A DNA stretch of 64,000 nucleotides. It comes from Prunus persica (lineage: Eukaryota > Streptophyta > Magnoliopsida > Rosales > Rosaceae). A model generated the notes under the pieces. That model was not told where the DNA came from. It saw only the letters and a program-made list of their open reading frames with translations, and did not search any database. The DNA lies in the NCBI RefSeq assembly GCF_000346465.2, contig NC_034010.1, forward strand, positions 22,176,981-22,240,980, written 5' to 3'. Below, in pieces: positions 35,660-48,297 of the stretch. Numbering within the stretch: position 1 is the stretch's first letter; the number at the start of each line of letters is the position of its first letter. The translations under genes were made by a program, and so were the position numbers.

Positions 35660-35904
35660 TAAACAAGCTTTAATTTGGGCAACAAGATTAAAAATTTTGC
35701 TAGTGGAAATTGAGGGGGCACTCGAAGATGCTTATACAAATCATCACTAGACAAACCAATATACCATGCATTTTACAATCACTTGTAAAAGATATCGGAC
35801 GACTTTTTGGGAATTTTAGCTTCGTAACTATCAAGCATGTTTATAGAGAGACTAATATGATTGTTGATGAGTTAGCTAAAAGAGGGCATCTTATGTGGAT
35901 ATAA
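35660..35904 (+). pseudogene. RNase H-like (RVT_3) retrotransposon remnant
   Basis: The frame ending at the TAA near 35904 encodes a segment with FGNFSFVTIKHVYRETNMIV and then DELAKRGH. This matches the C-terminal part of the plant LINE-type RNase H domain, in which an F-x-HVxRExNxxAD-LA motif is normal. Just upstream another frame reads ALIWATRLKILLVEIE, like the start of the same domain, so the copy is short and frameshifted. No reverse transcriptase remains nearby. Confidence 0.6.
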
Positions 35905-36373
35905 TTACTAGAATTTACTTTGATATGTATAGTATTATGATCAAGGGCGTCTCATTTGTAATGTATTTATGTTTTTTTAAATAATAAAAAGGTCTTTTAA
36001 AACTCTAAAACATATCTGTCATTAAATAAACAAAAAATATAGGTAACTTTCCAACATATTTGTCATAATAAGAAAATAATTATCATTAATTATTACAGAA
36101 TGGGTTTTTCCTTGCATGAAAAGCGTATTTAGATTCCTTTCTTCATTGTTTTGTTCTTGGAGAGGCGGCGGTGTATGATAAATGTGGTGTCAGAAAATCT
36201 TTTTTTGGTCAGAAGTGCTGTCAGAATCTAAGTCAAACGTTCATACTAATCTTCTACATAGAACAAAGAACGAACTTTGAACCCAAAAAAAAACAAAAGG
36301 GTCGTGGCCAAATATGAAGTTGCACATTTTCATAAGCAAACCCAGAAACTAAAACCTCGAAAGTATATATATG

Positions 36374-37850
36374 TGGGCGGATTCATGAATTTTTTAGTGA
36401 AAGTGTAATTTTGAAAAGCTAATATATATATATATATTTATTTATTTATTTATTTTGGAAGTTTAATCAATACAATATTTTTTTTTTTGGTACAAGACTT
36501 GATCGATGAATCAGTTTTTATAAAGAGTGCTGCTATTTTCATCCAATGGTGGAGCCAGGAATTCTATTAAGGAGAGTCAACATTAAATAGCTTTATAGAT
36601 ACAATGAACTTAATTTTTATAGGAAAATATATATAAGAATTCATTATAATGATTAAATTTCAATATCACAAATTTAATATCTTAGTAAGTATAACCCAAA
36701 TTCTAGCAACCTAAAAATAATGAAAGAGTATCAAAAGTTGATTTTAGATAGAATGAGAAAATCAAATAAAATGTATGACACGCACATATAAATGACATAT
36801 GAAGACATGAAAACAAATATAGATTATATTCATGTTCATTGTAGACAATTTACATTTGTGAGAAGGGTCAATAGTAAGAGCATCCACAATAGGAGGGTGT
36901 ATGTTAAATATACATCTTTTGTCGCCAAAATCATCTCCAATGGGAAGATGTAAATGGTTGTAAAAATACACCCTCACCATAGAGATGTAAAATTAGATGC
37001 ACATTTGCATCTTTTTTTACATCCATTGTAGGCGGGACCCACAAGAGAAAAAGGGAAAGAGAAGGATTGAAATTCAAAATGGAAGGCCTAGATTTCATGC
37101 AATTTGCATTGCACTTCCAATGGCCCGGATTTCTACATATATATTTTTATGTTAGTTTGTAGGTAAAATCATATGTTCTCCAAATTTAAATTTTTTTAAG
37201 TCCATTTATTTGGAAAAATAAAATAAATCTAACACACACAAAATTAATTTTAAAAAGTTAAAACATACCCAAAAAAAACACACAAAAAAGATTTATCACA
37301 AACAAATCGAATATGCATATTTGGATTTACATCGTTTCTCATTTAAGCAAAAAACGTATTTACACCCCCTGGAGGTGTAAATGGGATGTAAAAGTGACTT
37401 TACACCCCCGAAAATACACCCCCCTGTGTATGCTCTAAGTATAGCTATAAAAACAATTTGGATAACATAGATAATAAACCAAGAAAATAATAATAATAAA
37501 AAACCAAGAAAATAAACAGACTTGATAGTGTAGACATAACTTTTTTATTTATGAATTTGATGATTTTATAGACTTGGATTGGTGGGGATCTCTCAAAAAT
37601 GGACATTTAAAAAAAAAAAAATCTCGTTAATAGGAGTTTCCTCAAGTTCCATTTACAGTGCGAACTTCTTTCTATTTTTATTTTTCCTGGATCAAAACGA
37701 CGTGCAACAAAGGAAAGCGCTATGAGGCCTTTTGTCGAACAAGTGGTGTGCACAATCGGAGGTGCAACTTTCTGATACCTACAACGCTTTTTTCAGCGAA
37801 GGGAGGTACAGTTGCACTTCCTTACACCTTTGTAGGTCCGCCACTCATGA
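36374..37850. mobile_element. Non-autonomous TIR element, copy 2, with nested MITE
   Basis: It begins GGGCGGATTCATGAATTTTT, then TAGTGAAAGTGTAATTTTG, and ends with AGTTGCACTTCCTTACACCT, then TTGTAGGTCCGCC, inverted repeats of the same kind as copy 1. It shares CTTGATCGATGAATCAGTTT and GGAGTTTCCTC-AGTTCCAT with copy 1. Its extra length comes largely from the MITE at 36878-37435. Confidence 0.6.
36875..37438. mobile_element. MITE with GAGCATCCACA ends, nested in copy 2
   Basis: The left end GAGCATCCACAATAGGAGGG, then TGTA, is mirrored by the right end TACACCCCCCTGTGTATGCTC. TAA flanks both sides (36875-36877 and 37436-37438). The inside has further TACACCC and GGGTGTAAA repeats near both ends. 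The element is 558 bp and non-coding. Confidence 0.75.
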
Positions 37851-39908
37851 CTTATGCAATGCATGACATACTTCATGCAAATCACTTACTTTAATCATAT
37901 GTGTACCTTTGTTTAATCTACACACTAAAAATCATCACTAGACTAATTCCACATGCACAATTGTATAAACTAAACTCAATCAATATCCAAAATAATTAAG
38001 ATGGATGGTATACATTATTGACACCAATGTGAATTTGACTAAACTACTAGAATCTAAAAATCTCGTATGACAAAAACTCTCTGCTTTTCACTAAACTAGC
38101 TTTTTGGCATGTGCGCTCACAAATAATTGGCTACTTAGCATATTAGTACAAGTATGGCCTTATTGATTTGAAGAATGCAATTCCAATTATAACCATATAC
38201 GATTATAATTTATAACCAAGCTAATCTCAAATACATTTTTTGCTTTCAAATTAAGTCTACAAATACTTGGTTTATATAGGAAACAAATCTTGTTCATTCC
38301 CTATCATCATCTCTCTCATCTCCTTCTCTATCTTTATAGTTCAAAATGAAACCAAAAACTAAATTCGGACTTTTAATTTACTAGTTGGAATTTTTATACT
38401 AAATAAAAAAGATTTCGTGTCAATTTGTCTAGAGACATAAGCAGATAGAAATATACGACTTTTGCTTGCTGTCTTTGACAGCATGCACAGACTGAGACAT
38501 ATACGTATCCACAAGCTCACACGAAATCAAGATCATCTTTGTGTATAGATATAGAATACAGTTACTTTTAGGGTTTGTAATACCCAAAAACAACTATTTA
38601 AAGGTCTGAACATGAAGTGGGTCAAAGAGACAACAATCAATTCTCACGGTGGCTTTAGGACTTGCTTTAAAAAAAAACATTTACAATCTGGCCTCTGGGT
38701 GGGTGTTTACTTGGACCCGATTCTCTGGCTGTCTTCCATTACCTGGATATTGTTTTCTATCTTTCCTATTCAAAAGTCTTGAGCTTTCCTTCTTGACACC
38801 TGTATGCATTTGAAAGGGAAACCCCTTTTAATTTCTTGAGCGCCAAGGATCTTTGTGTTTGTGGTGATAACCACTGACTGGGGGGAGAGAAGGAGAGAGA
38901 GAGAGAAAGAGAGAGAGAGCTCTTATCAATTGGCAATGGCAAAAAGTCAAAGAGGCCAGAATATAATTTGTCATTTGATAAATAAATAAAAAGATATTTA
39001 AAGGATAACTAATGAACTGATAACCAATTTTTTTAAAACTCTGATTCTATTTCTAATTGTAACCTACTATTTATTTTTTGGTTGTTTAATTGGAGAGAAT
39101 GAACCCTAGACATAACCTGATTATGATCCATTTTTTACCTATTCTCACCACTTGGGCTAACCCCAAGAACTTCTGATTCTAATTTATTTTTTTCCAACTA
39201 AAAAAGTGAATTATTACATTTTATTTCTATTTTCATTCCATCCACATTCCACCAACCAACGACTAGAACTATAAATTTAAGTGATGATTGTAGTCTTGCT
39301 CATTGACACATTAACTAATTTTTTTAGTACACGCAACAATTTAAATTAGAAGATGAATTTCTCACACACACGCAACTGTGATGTCGGAGACCTCTTATCT
39401 GAAAGTCCAAACTCTTTTTCCATTAGAATTGACCCCTTGACAGCCCATTAACTTGTTTGATAAATAATTTATGGGTAAAAAGTTCTCATCAAACGCAAAA
39501 GTAAGTCTTACAGAACAAAACAATAATATGATTGGTCAGCAAAGCATTTCGCAGGCTTTTACAGACGGAAATTATGGAGAGAACTATTTTTTTCACCCTC
39601 GGTATATATTTGCAAGCCGCCCACGAATAGCCTGGGCTGTAAAAAAATTCCAGAATCAGCGGGCGGTATTTTGAATTGAGCAATCCAAATTCCAAACTGG
39701 GGGCCTGGGCCCAAAAATAAAATTTTGAATTTATCCAATTTCAGTATTGCTTTCCTTCCCCAAACAATAAATAATTGAAGGTTGTAAGAAATTCATGCAG
39801 GACCTGCCTAAACCAAAGAATTATCGTGTGTGGAGAACGTTCAAAACTGTTGTGCTGTTTGTGCCTAATGGTAGCGTTATAAAATTAAATGTGGGAAATA
39901 CCAGTGGG
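37851..39908. other. Gene-free AT-rich DNA
   Basis: A GA-rich run (about 38882-38921) is the only notable tract. No supported coding region. Confidence 0.35.
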
Positions 39909-40045
39909 GTATAGCTCAATTGATTGAACTCTTCCACCTTTTTTTTTCTTTTCCAGTATGAGAGCTCTTCCACCTCTATCCATATGAGAAGAGGTTCAAA
40001 ACCCCAAGCACCTACCGGCCTAATCGCTTGAACTAAAAAAAATTT
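39909..40045 (+). mobile_element. SINE-like tRNA-derived repeat
   Basis: GGGTATAGCTCAATTGATTG looks like box A; AGGTTCAAAACCCC is a weak box B, separated from it by an inserted T-rich piece. The segment ends CTAATCGCTTGAACTAAAAA, an ending like that of the other SINE copies here. Confidence 0.45.
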
Positions 40046-40429
40046 ACATGTGGGAAATTGTCATAAAAAAAAGGACAAAGGGTTGATGCCATAAGCCTCT
40101 CCCATTCCTAATTTGTATATGCAATCACAACACATATTGGAAACTTAATCATCACTCATGCATGAAGCTAGATTTTACAGCATTTCCCTGTATGGACTTT
40201 GAGACCTCGGTTTGAAAAATGGCAAGGGGGTTTTCAAAGAGCAGAGTGCGGGGATGAAGTGTTTTAAGGGGTTATAACAAAGTGGTAGAAGAAAAAACTA
40301 GTCTAAGACCACCAAAGAGAGCAAGGAAAAGAAGAAAAAAATCACCATCGAAAATGCCAAATTGAAGCAGCAACTGGCCCATAACGCACACGCTGGGTGA
40401 ACCTTTGTGCAAGACACTACATTTTCAAC

Positions 40430-43400
40430 TGAAGAAACAAATTCCAAGTGTTCTATTTGCACGTACCCTTGGGACTGCAAGCTATTTGTCTTAGCTTAAT
40501 ACTTTCACCTCTTTGTCCCTGGTGAATTCTCCTTTTTCATCCTGCAAAAGTAAAAACCTATGATTTTAATGCAAATGGGCAAAAACGATCAAATAACTCA
40601 CTCGCTTAGGAAGGGAATCTGATTAACTCTAGCAAAAATAAAAAATAAAAAAAGGAAATCCAAATAAGAAATAGGAATAGCCAATATCAGTCTTAGAAGG
40701 CATCATAGTGCGGGGGCGTGTGAGAATGTGAAGGTAAAGAGTCCCACATTGGAAAGTTGAGAAACCTAGCAATGGCTTATAAGGAGTTAGGTTACTCCCC
40801 CCATTGCCAATTCGTTTTAGGGTGGAACCTCAACTTCCTTCATGGTATCAGAGCGGGTTGCCCACGTGTGAAAGCCCAACGGCCACACGTGCTCCACGTC
40901 ACCCAAAATGTGTTGTCCACGTGTTAGGCTTGAAAATTCGCCACACGTGCGAGAGCGTGTGAGAATGTGAAGGTAAAGAGTCCCACATTGGAAAGTTAAG
41001 AAACCTAGCAAGGGCTTATAAGAAGTTGGGCCACTCCCCCCATTGCCAATTGGTTTTGGGGTGAAACCTCAACTTCCTTCACATAGTTGTGTGTGTGCGT
41101 GTGTGACAAAAGTAAATTGAGTGAAAACTAGCAAATAAACCCACCACTGTAAATTGGTTCAGAGACCTCAGAACTTTAATTAAACCACCTCTTCCGTCAG
41201 CTTGTACAGCTTGGATCTTGTGCTATTGCCGTTCTGTTCTTATGCTTCCGCTTGCACCATTTACCTAAATACCTGTTTGTTCCATCAGGACCAAGCAAGC
41301 CACCAGAGAAGCATGCATCCCCTGCATTTTAATGAGGAACACAAAAATAAAGTTACATTTCATATTGTAATGTTGTTCAAGTAAATGTAACTTATTTCAT
41401 GCTGTACTGCCCAGCCAAACTCAAAATGAATTCAAGTAAACCTGGTCTGGGAAGTTGTTGTGGGATAGGAGATTCGTTTCTGATGTTCATCATGGGTTGA
41501 ACTTGTTCATCGTCATCAATAATCACAACATCAGCAATATCAGCAGCAGGAGTCTTGGCAGTATCGGCACAAGTACCAGTTATTGAACCCAACGCCTCAA
41601 CCAGATTGCTCAGTCCAAGAACTGAAGTTTCTTTCTTTCTATCAGAAGCTGCCTCTGACATTAACCAAGTACACTTATGGTTAGCAGCATCCAAGCAGGT
41701 TTCTTTTTTTGAATTTGGATTTGAAATTCCATGCACAGTTGTGGAAAACTTTGAAGCATGTCATCTACTCAAGAGTAGGCATCTCTTACTTTATCATGAG
41801 CACTGATATTTGTAACATCTTTAGCACAATTTGGATTTATATGGTTAGTGAAATTGAAGTTTTATGTTGCCCTATGATACAGTAGATCATTCTGCAAGCT
41901 TCCATCCTATCCAAATTACATGCGAGATCATACAGATGTTTTCTTTGATCTTTAAATGAAATGCTGAGAGACACAGTTAGACTTACGATTTACACCGTGC
42001 TGAATAAATCCTCCACCTCGAGTTTTCTTTGAAGCTTTTAAAGCCCTCAAAACTTCAGTATTCTTAACTTCAACAGCAGTCTCCAATTCTTGTACCTTTG
42101 TCTGATAATGACCAAAAAGCCACTAAATCAGGAACCGCTCCAAGATTCACATAGGATCATCTCATCACAAACTTACCTTCAATTTATTTATCTTTCCTCT
42201 AGCCTTCTCTAGCTTTTTACTGTGACGAGCTTCTTTCTGTTCAAGTAGATTGTATTTGGCCATCAATTCCTTGTAATTCCTATGAGAAGTAGGTATCGCA
42301 AAGAAAACAAATTAAAACATGAGAAAGAAACAAGGTATACATAAGTGAAATGAAGAGGTGGCTACCACTTCAACTTTATTTAGATAAAAACACAAAAGTA
42401 AATGTCAAACAGTTTGCTCCATCCATTGAAATCAACTAAATTTCAAAGTAAGATATATATGGCTGACCTATTAGACATCACCAAGGACGTTCTTAGAACA
42501 TCTATTGTGTCTTTGTTGTCGGCTCCATTACCAAGAGCTGCAATCTTTAAAACGTCCTTTTCATCCAGATCTAGATCAGATACCCTGGATTGCAACTCAC
42601 ATAACCATGTTAGGAGCAGAAAACAAAACAGGTCATTGAGAGATTAAGTAGCCTATACTAGCCTTCGGGCTTTGGCTCACGCAAATTTCTGAAACAAAAT
42701 AGTAATAACCCATTAAAAAAAACTACTTGCCGTAGTGCAAAACCACTCACAGTTCAACAGCTGCAAGCTCTTTGTCCAATGCTCTATTTCTTTCTTGCAA
42801 CCTCAAGCACTCCAAAGTCAATTTATCAAATTCCTACAAAAAATTTGACCAAAACTTCATCAGCTTCTTTTTTTCTTCTCATAATAAATTTACATAATTC
42901 AAAAATATATTTAAAGAAGTACAGCTAATAGCTTACCTTAGATTTCATATGAAGCAGCTGTTGCATGGAAGTTTGTTGTTTCAAGGCTTCATTCTTTAAT
43001 TCAACTTCTTTTTTTACCTGCTCCTTGGATAGATAAAGCTGAAAAACCACATGAACACAAAGCAAGCTGTTATAATCTTGCACAAAATAAACCACTGAAG
43101 ATCCAGAGTTCTGATATTTCTATCTTGCACAAAATCTTGAACAAAACGGGCTTTGGTTTTCAAGTTTCCTTTCAATGTAGGAAAATGGAAACAAACTTTG
43201 AGCATTTTGTTTCCAATGTTTTAAATTCCTCAATTAAGCCAAACTACCTTATCAATTCGAGTATAGTACAAAATTACGAATCGTCGAACAATCAAATTCA
43301 GTACTCTAAGTTGCAATTATATTGCTTTATTTAAGTGGAATAGCAAAACTGAAACCCCAATTTACCAAACTTCCTAATCCTACTTTCCTTTCATTGTTTT

Positions 43401-43939
43401 TCCCAAGATTTCTCAGTAACCAAACAGAAAATAATGAGAATCCAGTACATTGCAAATACCTCCTGGTTGAGCCCTTTGACCTCCTTCTCCTTACGCTCCA
43501 AAGCAGAACCAAGCCCTAGCGCCATGGCCTCCAACCTTCTCACCTCTCGACGCAACGCCTCGGAATCTTCCTCGCGTTCGATAACCGGACTCTGAGTGAG
43601 ACTCGAATCACCCCATTGAAAATAAAGCCGAGCGACGTCGTTTGGCTTGCAACTTTGTTTGCACACCGGGCAACTGTACTTCTTCTTGCTCGAAAAGTAC
43701 CCGAACCGCTCTTGCAGACTAGGGTTTTACAGACAAAACGCAGCGTTTGAAGCCTTAATTTTCAAGAAATGCATACATAGAAATTATAAATAAATAGATA
43801 AATGAGAGAGAGAGAGAGACCAGAGCTCATGGAAGACATGGCCGCAGATGGAGATGACTTGGAGATCCTCAACAATGGGATCGAAATCTTTGTAGCAGAG
43901 TGAGCAAATGGTTTTGCTAAAGGCGTTGCAATTCACCAT
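40430..43939 (-). pseudogene. Decaying TRAIP-like RING E3 ligase paralogue
   Basis: Exons by comparison with the intact copy at 45074-48297: 43939-43821, 43718-43460, 43038-42937, 42833-42751, 42584-42468, 42279-42177, 42101-41442, 41321-41145, and ~40541-40430. Exons 1-6 keep frame and splice sites, with a complete C3H2C3 RING (Cys12, Cys15, Cys32, His34, His37, Cys40, Cys56, Cys59) and the coiled coil. Exon 7 meets an in-frame TAA at 41954-41952 (codon 311) and a TGA shortly after; it is 4 nt shorter than in the intact copy. Exon 8 is 11 nt shorter, so later exons are out of frame. A transcript could at most make a ~310-aa RING plus coiled-coil protein lacking the C-terminal part. In the RING, LQQWF is LQERF. 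A TRIM sits in the last intron. Confidence 0.8.
40704..41086 (+). mobile_element. TRIM (miniature LTR retrotransposon)
   Basis: Two 134-bp direct repeats (40709-40842 and 40948-41081) start TGCG and end CTTCCTTCA, about 92% alike. Between them are 105 bp that begin with TGGTATCAGAGC (40843-40854), the classic primer-binding site complementary to initiator methionine tRNA. The perfect 5-bp duplication CATAG flanks the element (40704-40708 and 41082-41086). At 373 bp it is a textbook TRIM. It lies in the last intron of the TRAIP-like pseudogene. Confidence 0.93.
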
Positions 43940-45073
43940 CTCTGTTGTCTCTACCTCTTCCTGGGGTTTCGGCGTTTCGCTTTATTTCTCTCATGATTTT
44001 TGTCGGGAAAATGGAGCGAAATTTTGAAAAAAAAAAAAAAAAAAACGGAACTGAGCGGGAAGATTCCTTTTTTTCCTGTTTTTCAGAGAACCGAGCGGGA
44101 AGAAGATGTAAGAGGGTAAAAACAACGATGAGCGTTACACGTTGAAAAATTATAGAAATGCCCCTCAATTATATAATTTCTATGTGTATAAAAAAACCAA
44201 TAAGTATCGCAATGGGCTTTATATCTCACAAGTTAAGAGCATTTAATCATGTATTCGAAATCCTAGATTCGATTCTCCATATTTATGATGAATTCAATGT
44301 TTATTGTGAGTCGTGACTAACCCATTGTAGTTGTGGCTAAATTATAGTATTATTTTTTTGATAGTATTATGAAAATAGATTTGTAAAAGAAAGAAAGAAC
44401 CTAGGGATATATCATATACTAGAGGACTTCACTGGGAAGAAAAAAAAGAGGATACGAATTTTTTTTCCTTTGCTTGGAATAAGAGAACAATTTGGAAGTA
44501 ACGGAAATTTGAGTAATATACAAGTATCATATTATTAATTATCTTTAGTTTTTAGTTGCATTATTAAAGTATGTTGGGATGCTTTTGTGTTACTCTTGCG
44601 TCATGGCATTCATGCAAGGCATAGGGTCATTTGAGTGATTTTGTATTGAGATTTGTCCAAGGGGCATAAGAGAAAACTGCACCCGGGGTTCATTTTGAAC
44701 TGGCGAACAAGTTATGCTATAGACAACAAAATGGGAGAAACTTTTTACAAGAAGACACATCATTTTGAACGGAAGAAACAAATCCCATCGGCAATCGTTC
44801 AAGACATTTCTTTTCTCTTAACTTAAATAGTAACCACTGATATTTCTGGACATCTGTATAAGGTTTGTCTTCGGCTGCATAGGACAACAAAGGGACGGAT
44901 TAGATTATACGAACTGAAAAAAAGAAGAATCAAATTAATAATTTAAGATGGAATATCAATAAAAACCAATTCAGAAATAGGAACTAACAAATCCATTTGC
45001 TTCTACCATTCGTTACTCTTTCATGTAACTCAACATTGCAAAGCCATAAATATGCGCACCTTCAAACACTTGA
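43940..45073. other. Spacer between the two TRAIP-like copies, with a SINE-like repeat
   Basis: It holds the promoter side of the pseudogene and the 3' side of the intact copy. An A run lies at 44029-44044. At ~44212-44355 a SINE-like segment has box-A-like TCTCACAAGTTAAGAGCA and box-B-like AGATTCGATTCTCC. At 44585-44830 there is further sequence related to the 3' end of the TRAIP-like genes (CAAATCCCATCGGCAATCG, then ACATTTCTTTTC), perhaps duplication debris. Confidence 0.4.
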
Positions 45074-48000
45074 TTAGTTGCCAACCCTTCCAAAGAAGTG
45101 TTCTATTTGCAAGCACCCTTGGGACTGCGAACTGTTTGTCTTAGCTCCAGTCTTGCACCTCTTTGTCCCTGATGAATTCTCCTTATTATCCTGCAAACGT
45201 TAAAATATCGACATGCTTAACATTTGTAACATTGTCAAATTAGAGAAAACTAATTTAAATGTAAACAAGCACATAAACCCACCACTGTCAATTGATTCAA
45301 AGATCTCAGAACTTTGATTCTACCACCTCTTCCATCAGCTCCTACAGCAATCAAACGACCAGTATCTGCACTTGATTCTGATCCCTTGTTCAGACCCCGC
45401 TTGCACCATTTACCTAAATATCTGTTTGTTCCATCAGGCCCAAGCAAGCCACCAGAAAAACATATATCCCCTGTATTTGGAAGAGAAATAACAAAACCAA
45501 AGTTAAGTTTTTCTAATCTTCAGAATCATTTCATGATGCATTTCCCAGTCAAACTCAAAAATGCATCAATAATATACCTGGACTGGGAAGTGGTTGTGGG
45601 CTAGGAGACTCCTTTCTGATGTTAAAAATGGGTTGAACTTGTTCAACATCCTCAAGAATCACAACATCAGCCATATCAGCAGCAGGGGTCTTGGCGGTAT
45701 TCTTAGAGGTACCAGTTATTGAACCAAAAGGCTCAACCAGATTGCTTAGTCCAATGACTGAAGTTTCTTTCTTAGTATCAGAAGCTGCCTCTGATCTCAA
45801 CCGAGTACACTTCTGGATAGCAACACCATCATAGGTTTGTTCTTTCAAATTGAGATTTGAAAGTCCATGCTTAGTTGTGGAAACTTTTGAAGCATCTTCA
45901 TCTATTAAAGAGTAGGCATCTCTTACTTTATCATGAGCAGGGGTCCTTGTACCATCTTTGGTACAATTTGCATCCATGTGATCAGTGAAATTGAAGTTTT
46001 CTGTTCTCCTATGGCACAGTAGATCATTTTCCAAGTTTTCAGTCTTATTCAACTTACGCTTGGGAGCATACAGATGTTCTCGTTGATCTTCGGATGAGTT
46101 GTTGACAGGCATTGATTTAAAGTTACACTGTACACCATTCTGCATAACTCCTTCACCCCGAGTTTTCTTTGAAGCTTTTAAATCCCTCAAATCTTCATTA
46201 TCTTTTACTTCAACAGCCATCTCCAGTTCTTGTACCCTATTCTGATAATGGCCACAAAATCACTTAGATCAGGTTCCACTCATCGATTGATATTCACTTC
46301 AGATCATCTCATCACAAACTTACCTTCAATTTTTTAATCTTTTCTTTAGCCTCCTTCTCAAGTTTTTTGCTCTCACGGGCTTCTCGTGCAATACCATTGT
46401 ATTTGTTTATCAATTCTTTGTAGTTCCTATGAGAAATATGCATGGCAAATAATGTAAATTAAAACATGAGAAAGAAACAAAGTATAGAAGGATGAAATGA
46501 GAAGTGACCACTGCTTAAAATCACTTGAGAGAGAAGCATTTGAGCAAATGTCAAACAGTTTGCTCCATCCATAAAGGTTGAGTAAATTTCAGGATAAGAT
46601 TTATATGGCTGACCTTTTACTCATCTCCAAGGACTTTCTTAGAATATCTATCGTGTCTTTGGTGTTGGCCCCATTACCAAGAGTGGAAAGCTTTAGAACC
46701 TCATCTTCATTCAGATCTAAATCAGATACCCTAGATTGCAACCCACATAACCATGTTAGGAGCAGAAAAGAAAACAAGTATTTGAGAGATTAGATTGCCT
46801 ATAACATAATAGCCCTTGGCTTGGGCTAAAGAGGCAAAGCATGTGTGGGGTTGACGTAAAGCTTATGTTTAACTCTTTCTGATTAACAAAATGATAAAGA
46901 ACCATTAGAAAAACTAATGCTCATAGTGAAACCACTCACAATTTGAATGCTGCAAGCTCTTTGGCCAATGCCATGTTTCTGTCTTGCAACCTCAAGCGTT
47001 CCATAGTCGATTTATCAAGGGCCTACCAAAAAAATTACCACTTTATCTGATTTATAAAATCAATCAAAGACTATTTAAAAATGCATTTAATGAAGAACCA
47101 AAGTTCATGGTTTACCTCAGATTTCATATGAAGCTGCTGCTGCATGGATGCTTGTTGTTTCAAGGCTTCATTCTTCAACACTGCTTCTTTCTTTGCCTCA
47201 TCCTTGCATAGACAAAGCTGAAATAAAACTTTCCTCATAAGAACCACATAAAGCTGCTACAATCTTGCGGAAAATAAATCACTGAATATCCAGAGTTTTA
47301 TTATTTGTATCATCTCTCCCCCCCACCTTTACTGAGTTTCCGTGAAAAGAAATTAAATCATAAACCTCATAACCTTCTATAATATAAAATTTCGGAAACT
47401 TTCCTCTAACTTTTGCAACATTTGTTTCTATTTTTCCTTCTGATGAAGCAAAAGGAAACAAACTTTTCAGTATTATGTTTCCATTGTTTTAAATTCCCAG
47501 TTAAGCCAAACTATACTATCAAATCACAGAATAGTACCAAATTACAAATCATCTAACATTCAAAGTCAATTCTCTGGCTGAAATTATAACTATTGTGCTT
47601 TATTTTTTTTCTCCAATTTCCGAAGGTACCGTAAAACGAAAAACAAACTAATCCAAATGTGTAATCAAACTCAAATAGTAGAACACCAATTTACCAAAGT
47701 TCAAATTCTAACTCATTTTCTTTGTTCTTCCCCTTATTTCTCAGAAGCCAAACAATGCATAATGAGAATCCAATACCTCCTCTTTGAGCTCTTTAAGCTC
47801 CTTCCCCTGAAGATCAAAAGCCGAACGAAGCCCTAGCGCCGTGACTTCCAACCTTTTCACCTCTCGACGCAACACCACGGGATCTTCCTCACATTGGTTA
47901 ATCGGCCTCTGAGTGAGACTGGGATCCGCTGAGTCCCCCACCGACTGAAAATAAAGTCGACCGGCATCCTTTTCTTTGCAATTTTGCTTGCACACCGGGC

Positions 48001-48297
48001 AAGTGTATCTCTTCGTCCTCGCAGAGTACTCGAACCACTGTTGCAGACTAGGGTTTCACACAGCAACGTCACCGTTTTGACATTAATTTCCAATCAATGC
48101 ATACATTGAGATTAGAGAAAACAATAACACATTATATCCATATATATGTGGAGAGGGGAGAGAGATAAATACCAGAGCTCGTGGAAGACATGACCGCAGA
48201 TGGTGATGACTTGGAGATCCTCGACAATGGGCTTGAGATCTTCGTAACAGATTGAACAAATGGTTTTGGCGCAGCTATCGCAATCTGCATCGCCCAT
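45074..48297 (-). CDS. TRAIP: TRAIP-like RING-type E3 ubiquitin ligase
   Basis: Nine coding exons on the minus strand: 48297-48173, 48047-47777, 47217-47116, 47022-46940, 46730-46614, 46426-46324, 46241-45578, 45470-45283 and 45190-45074. All are GT..AG with consistent phase; the product is 589 aa. A C3H2C3 RING occupies residues 14-61 (Cys14, Cys17, Cys34, His36, His39, Cys42, Cys58, Cys61). It is followed by VCKQNC and a long coiled coil (~90-270), the architecture of animal TRAIP, a nuclear ligase acting at stalled replication forks. Residues ~270-480 look disordered. The C-terminus has a conserved-looking GGLLGPDGTNRYLGKW block and ends CLQIEHFFGRVGN, which resembles a PCNA-interacting (PIP) box with Cys instead of Gln. 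TRAIP is the best fit from domain order; other RING coiled-coil ligases are possible. Confidence 0.85.

Noticed and set aside
40430..43939. Full-length second TRAIP-like gene
   Set aside because: An in-frame TAA at 41954-41952 and length differences of 4 and 11 nt in exons 7 and 8 break the frame. Skipping the damage by splicing at GTAAGT (~41985) is possible but would still meet the exon 8 frameshift.
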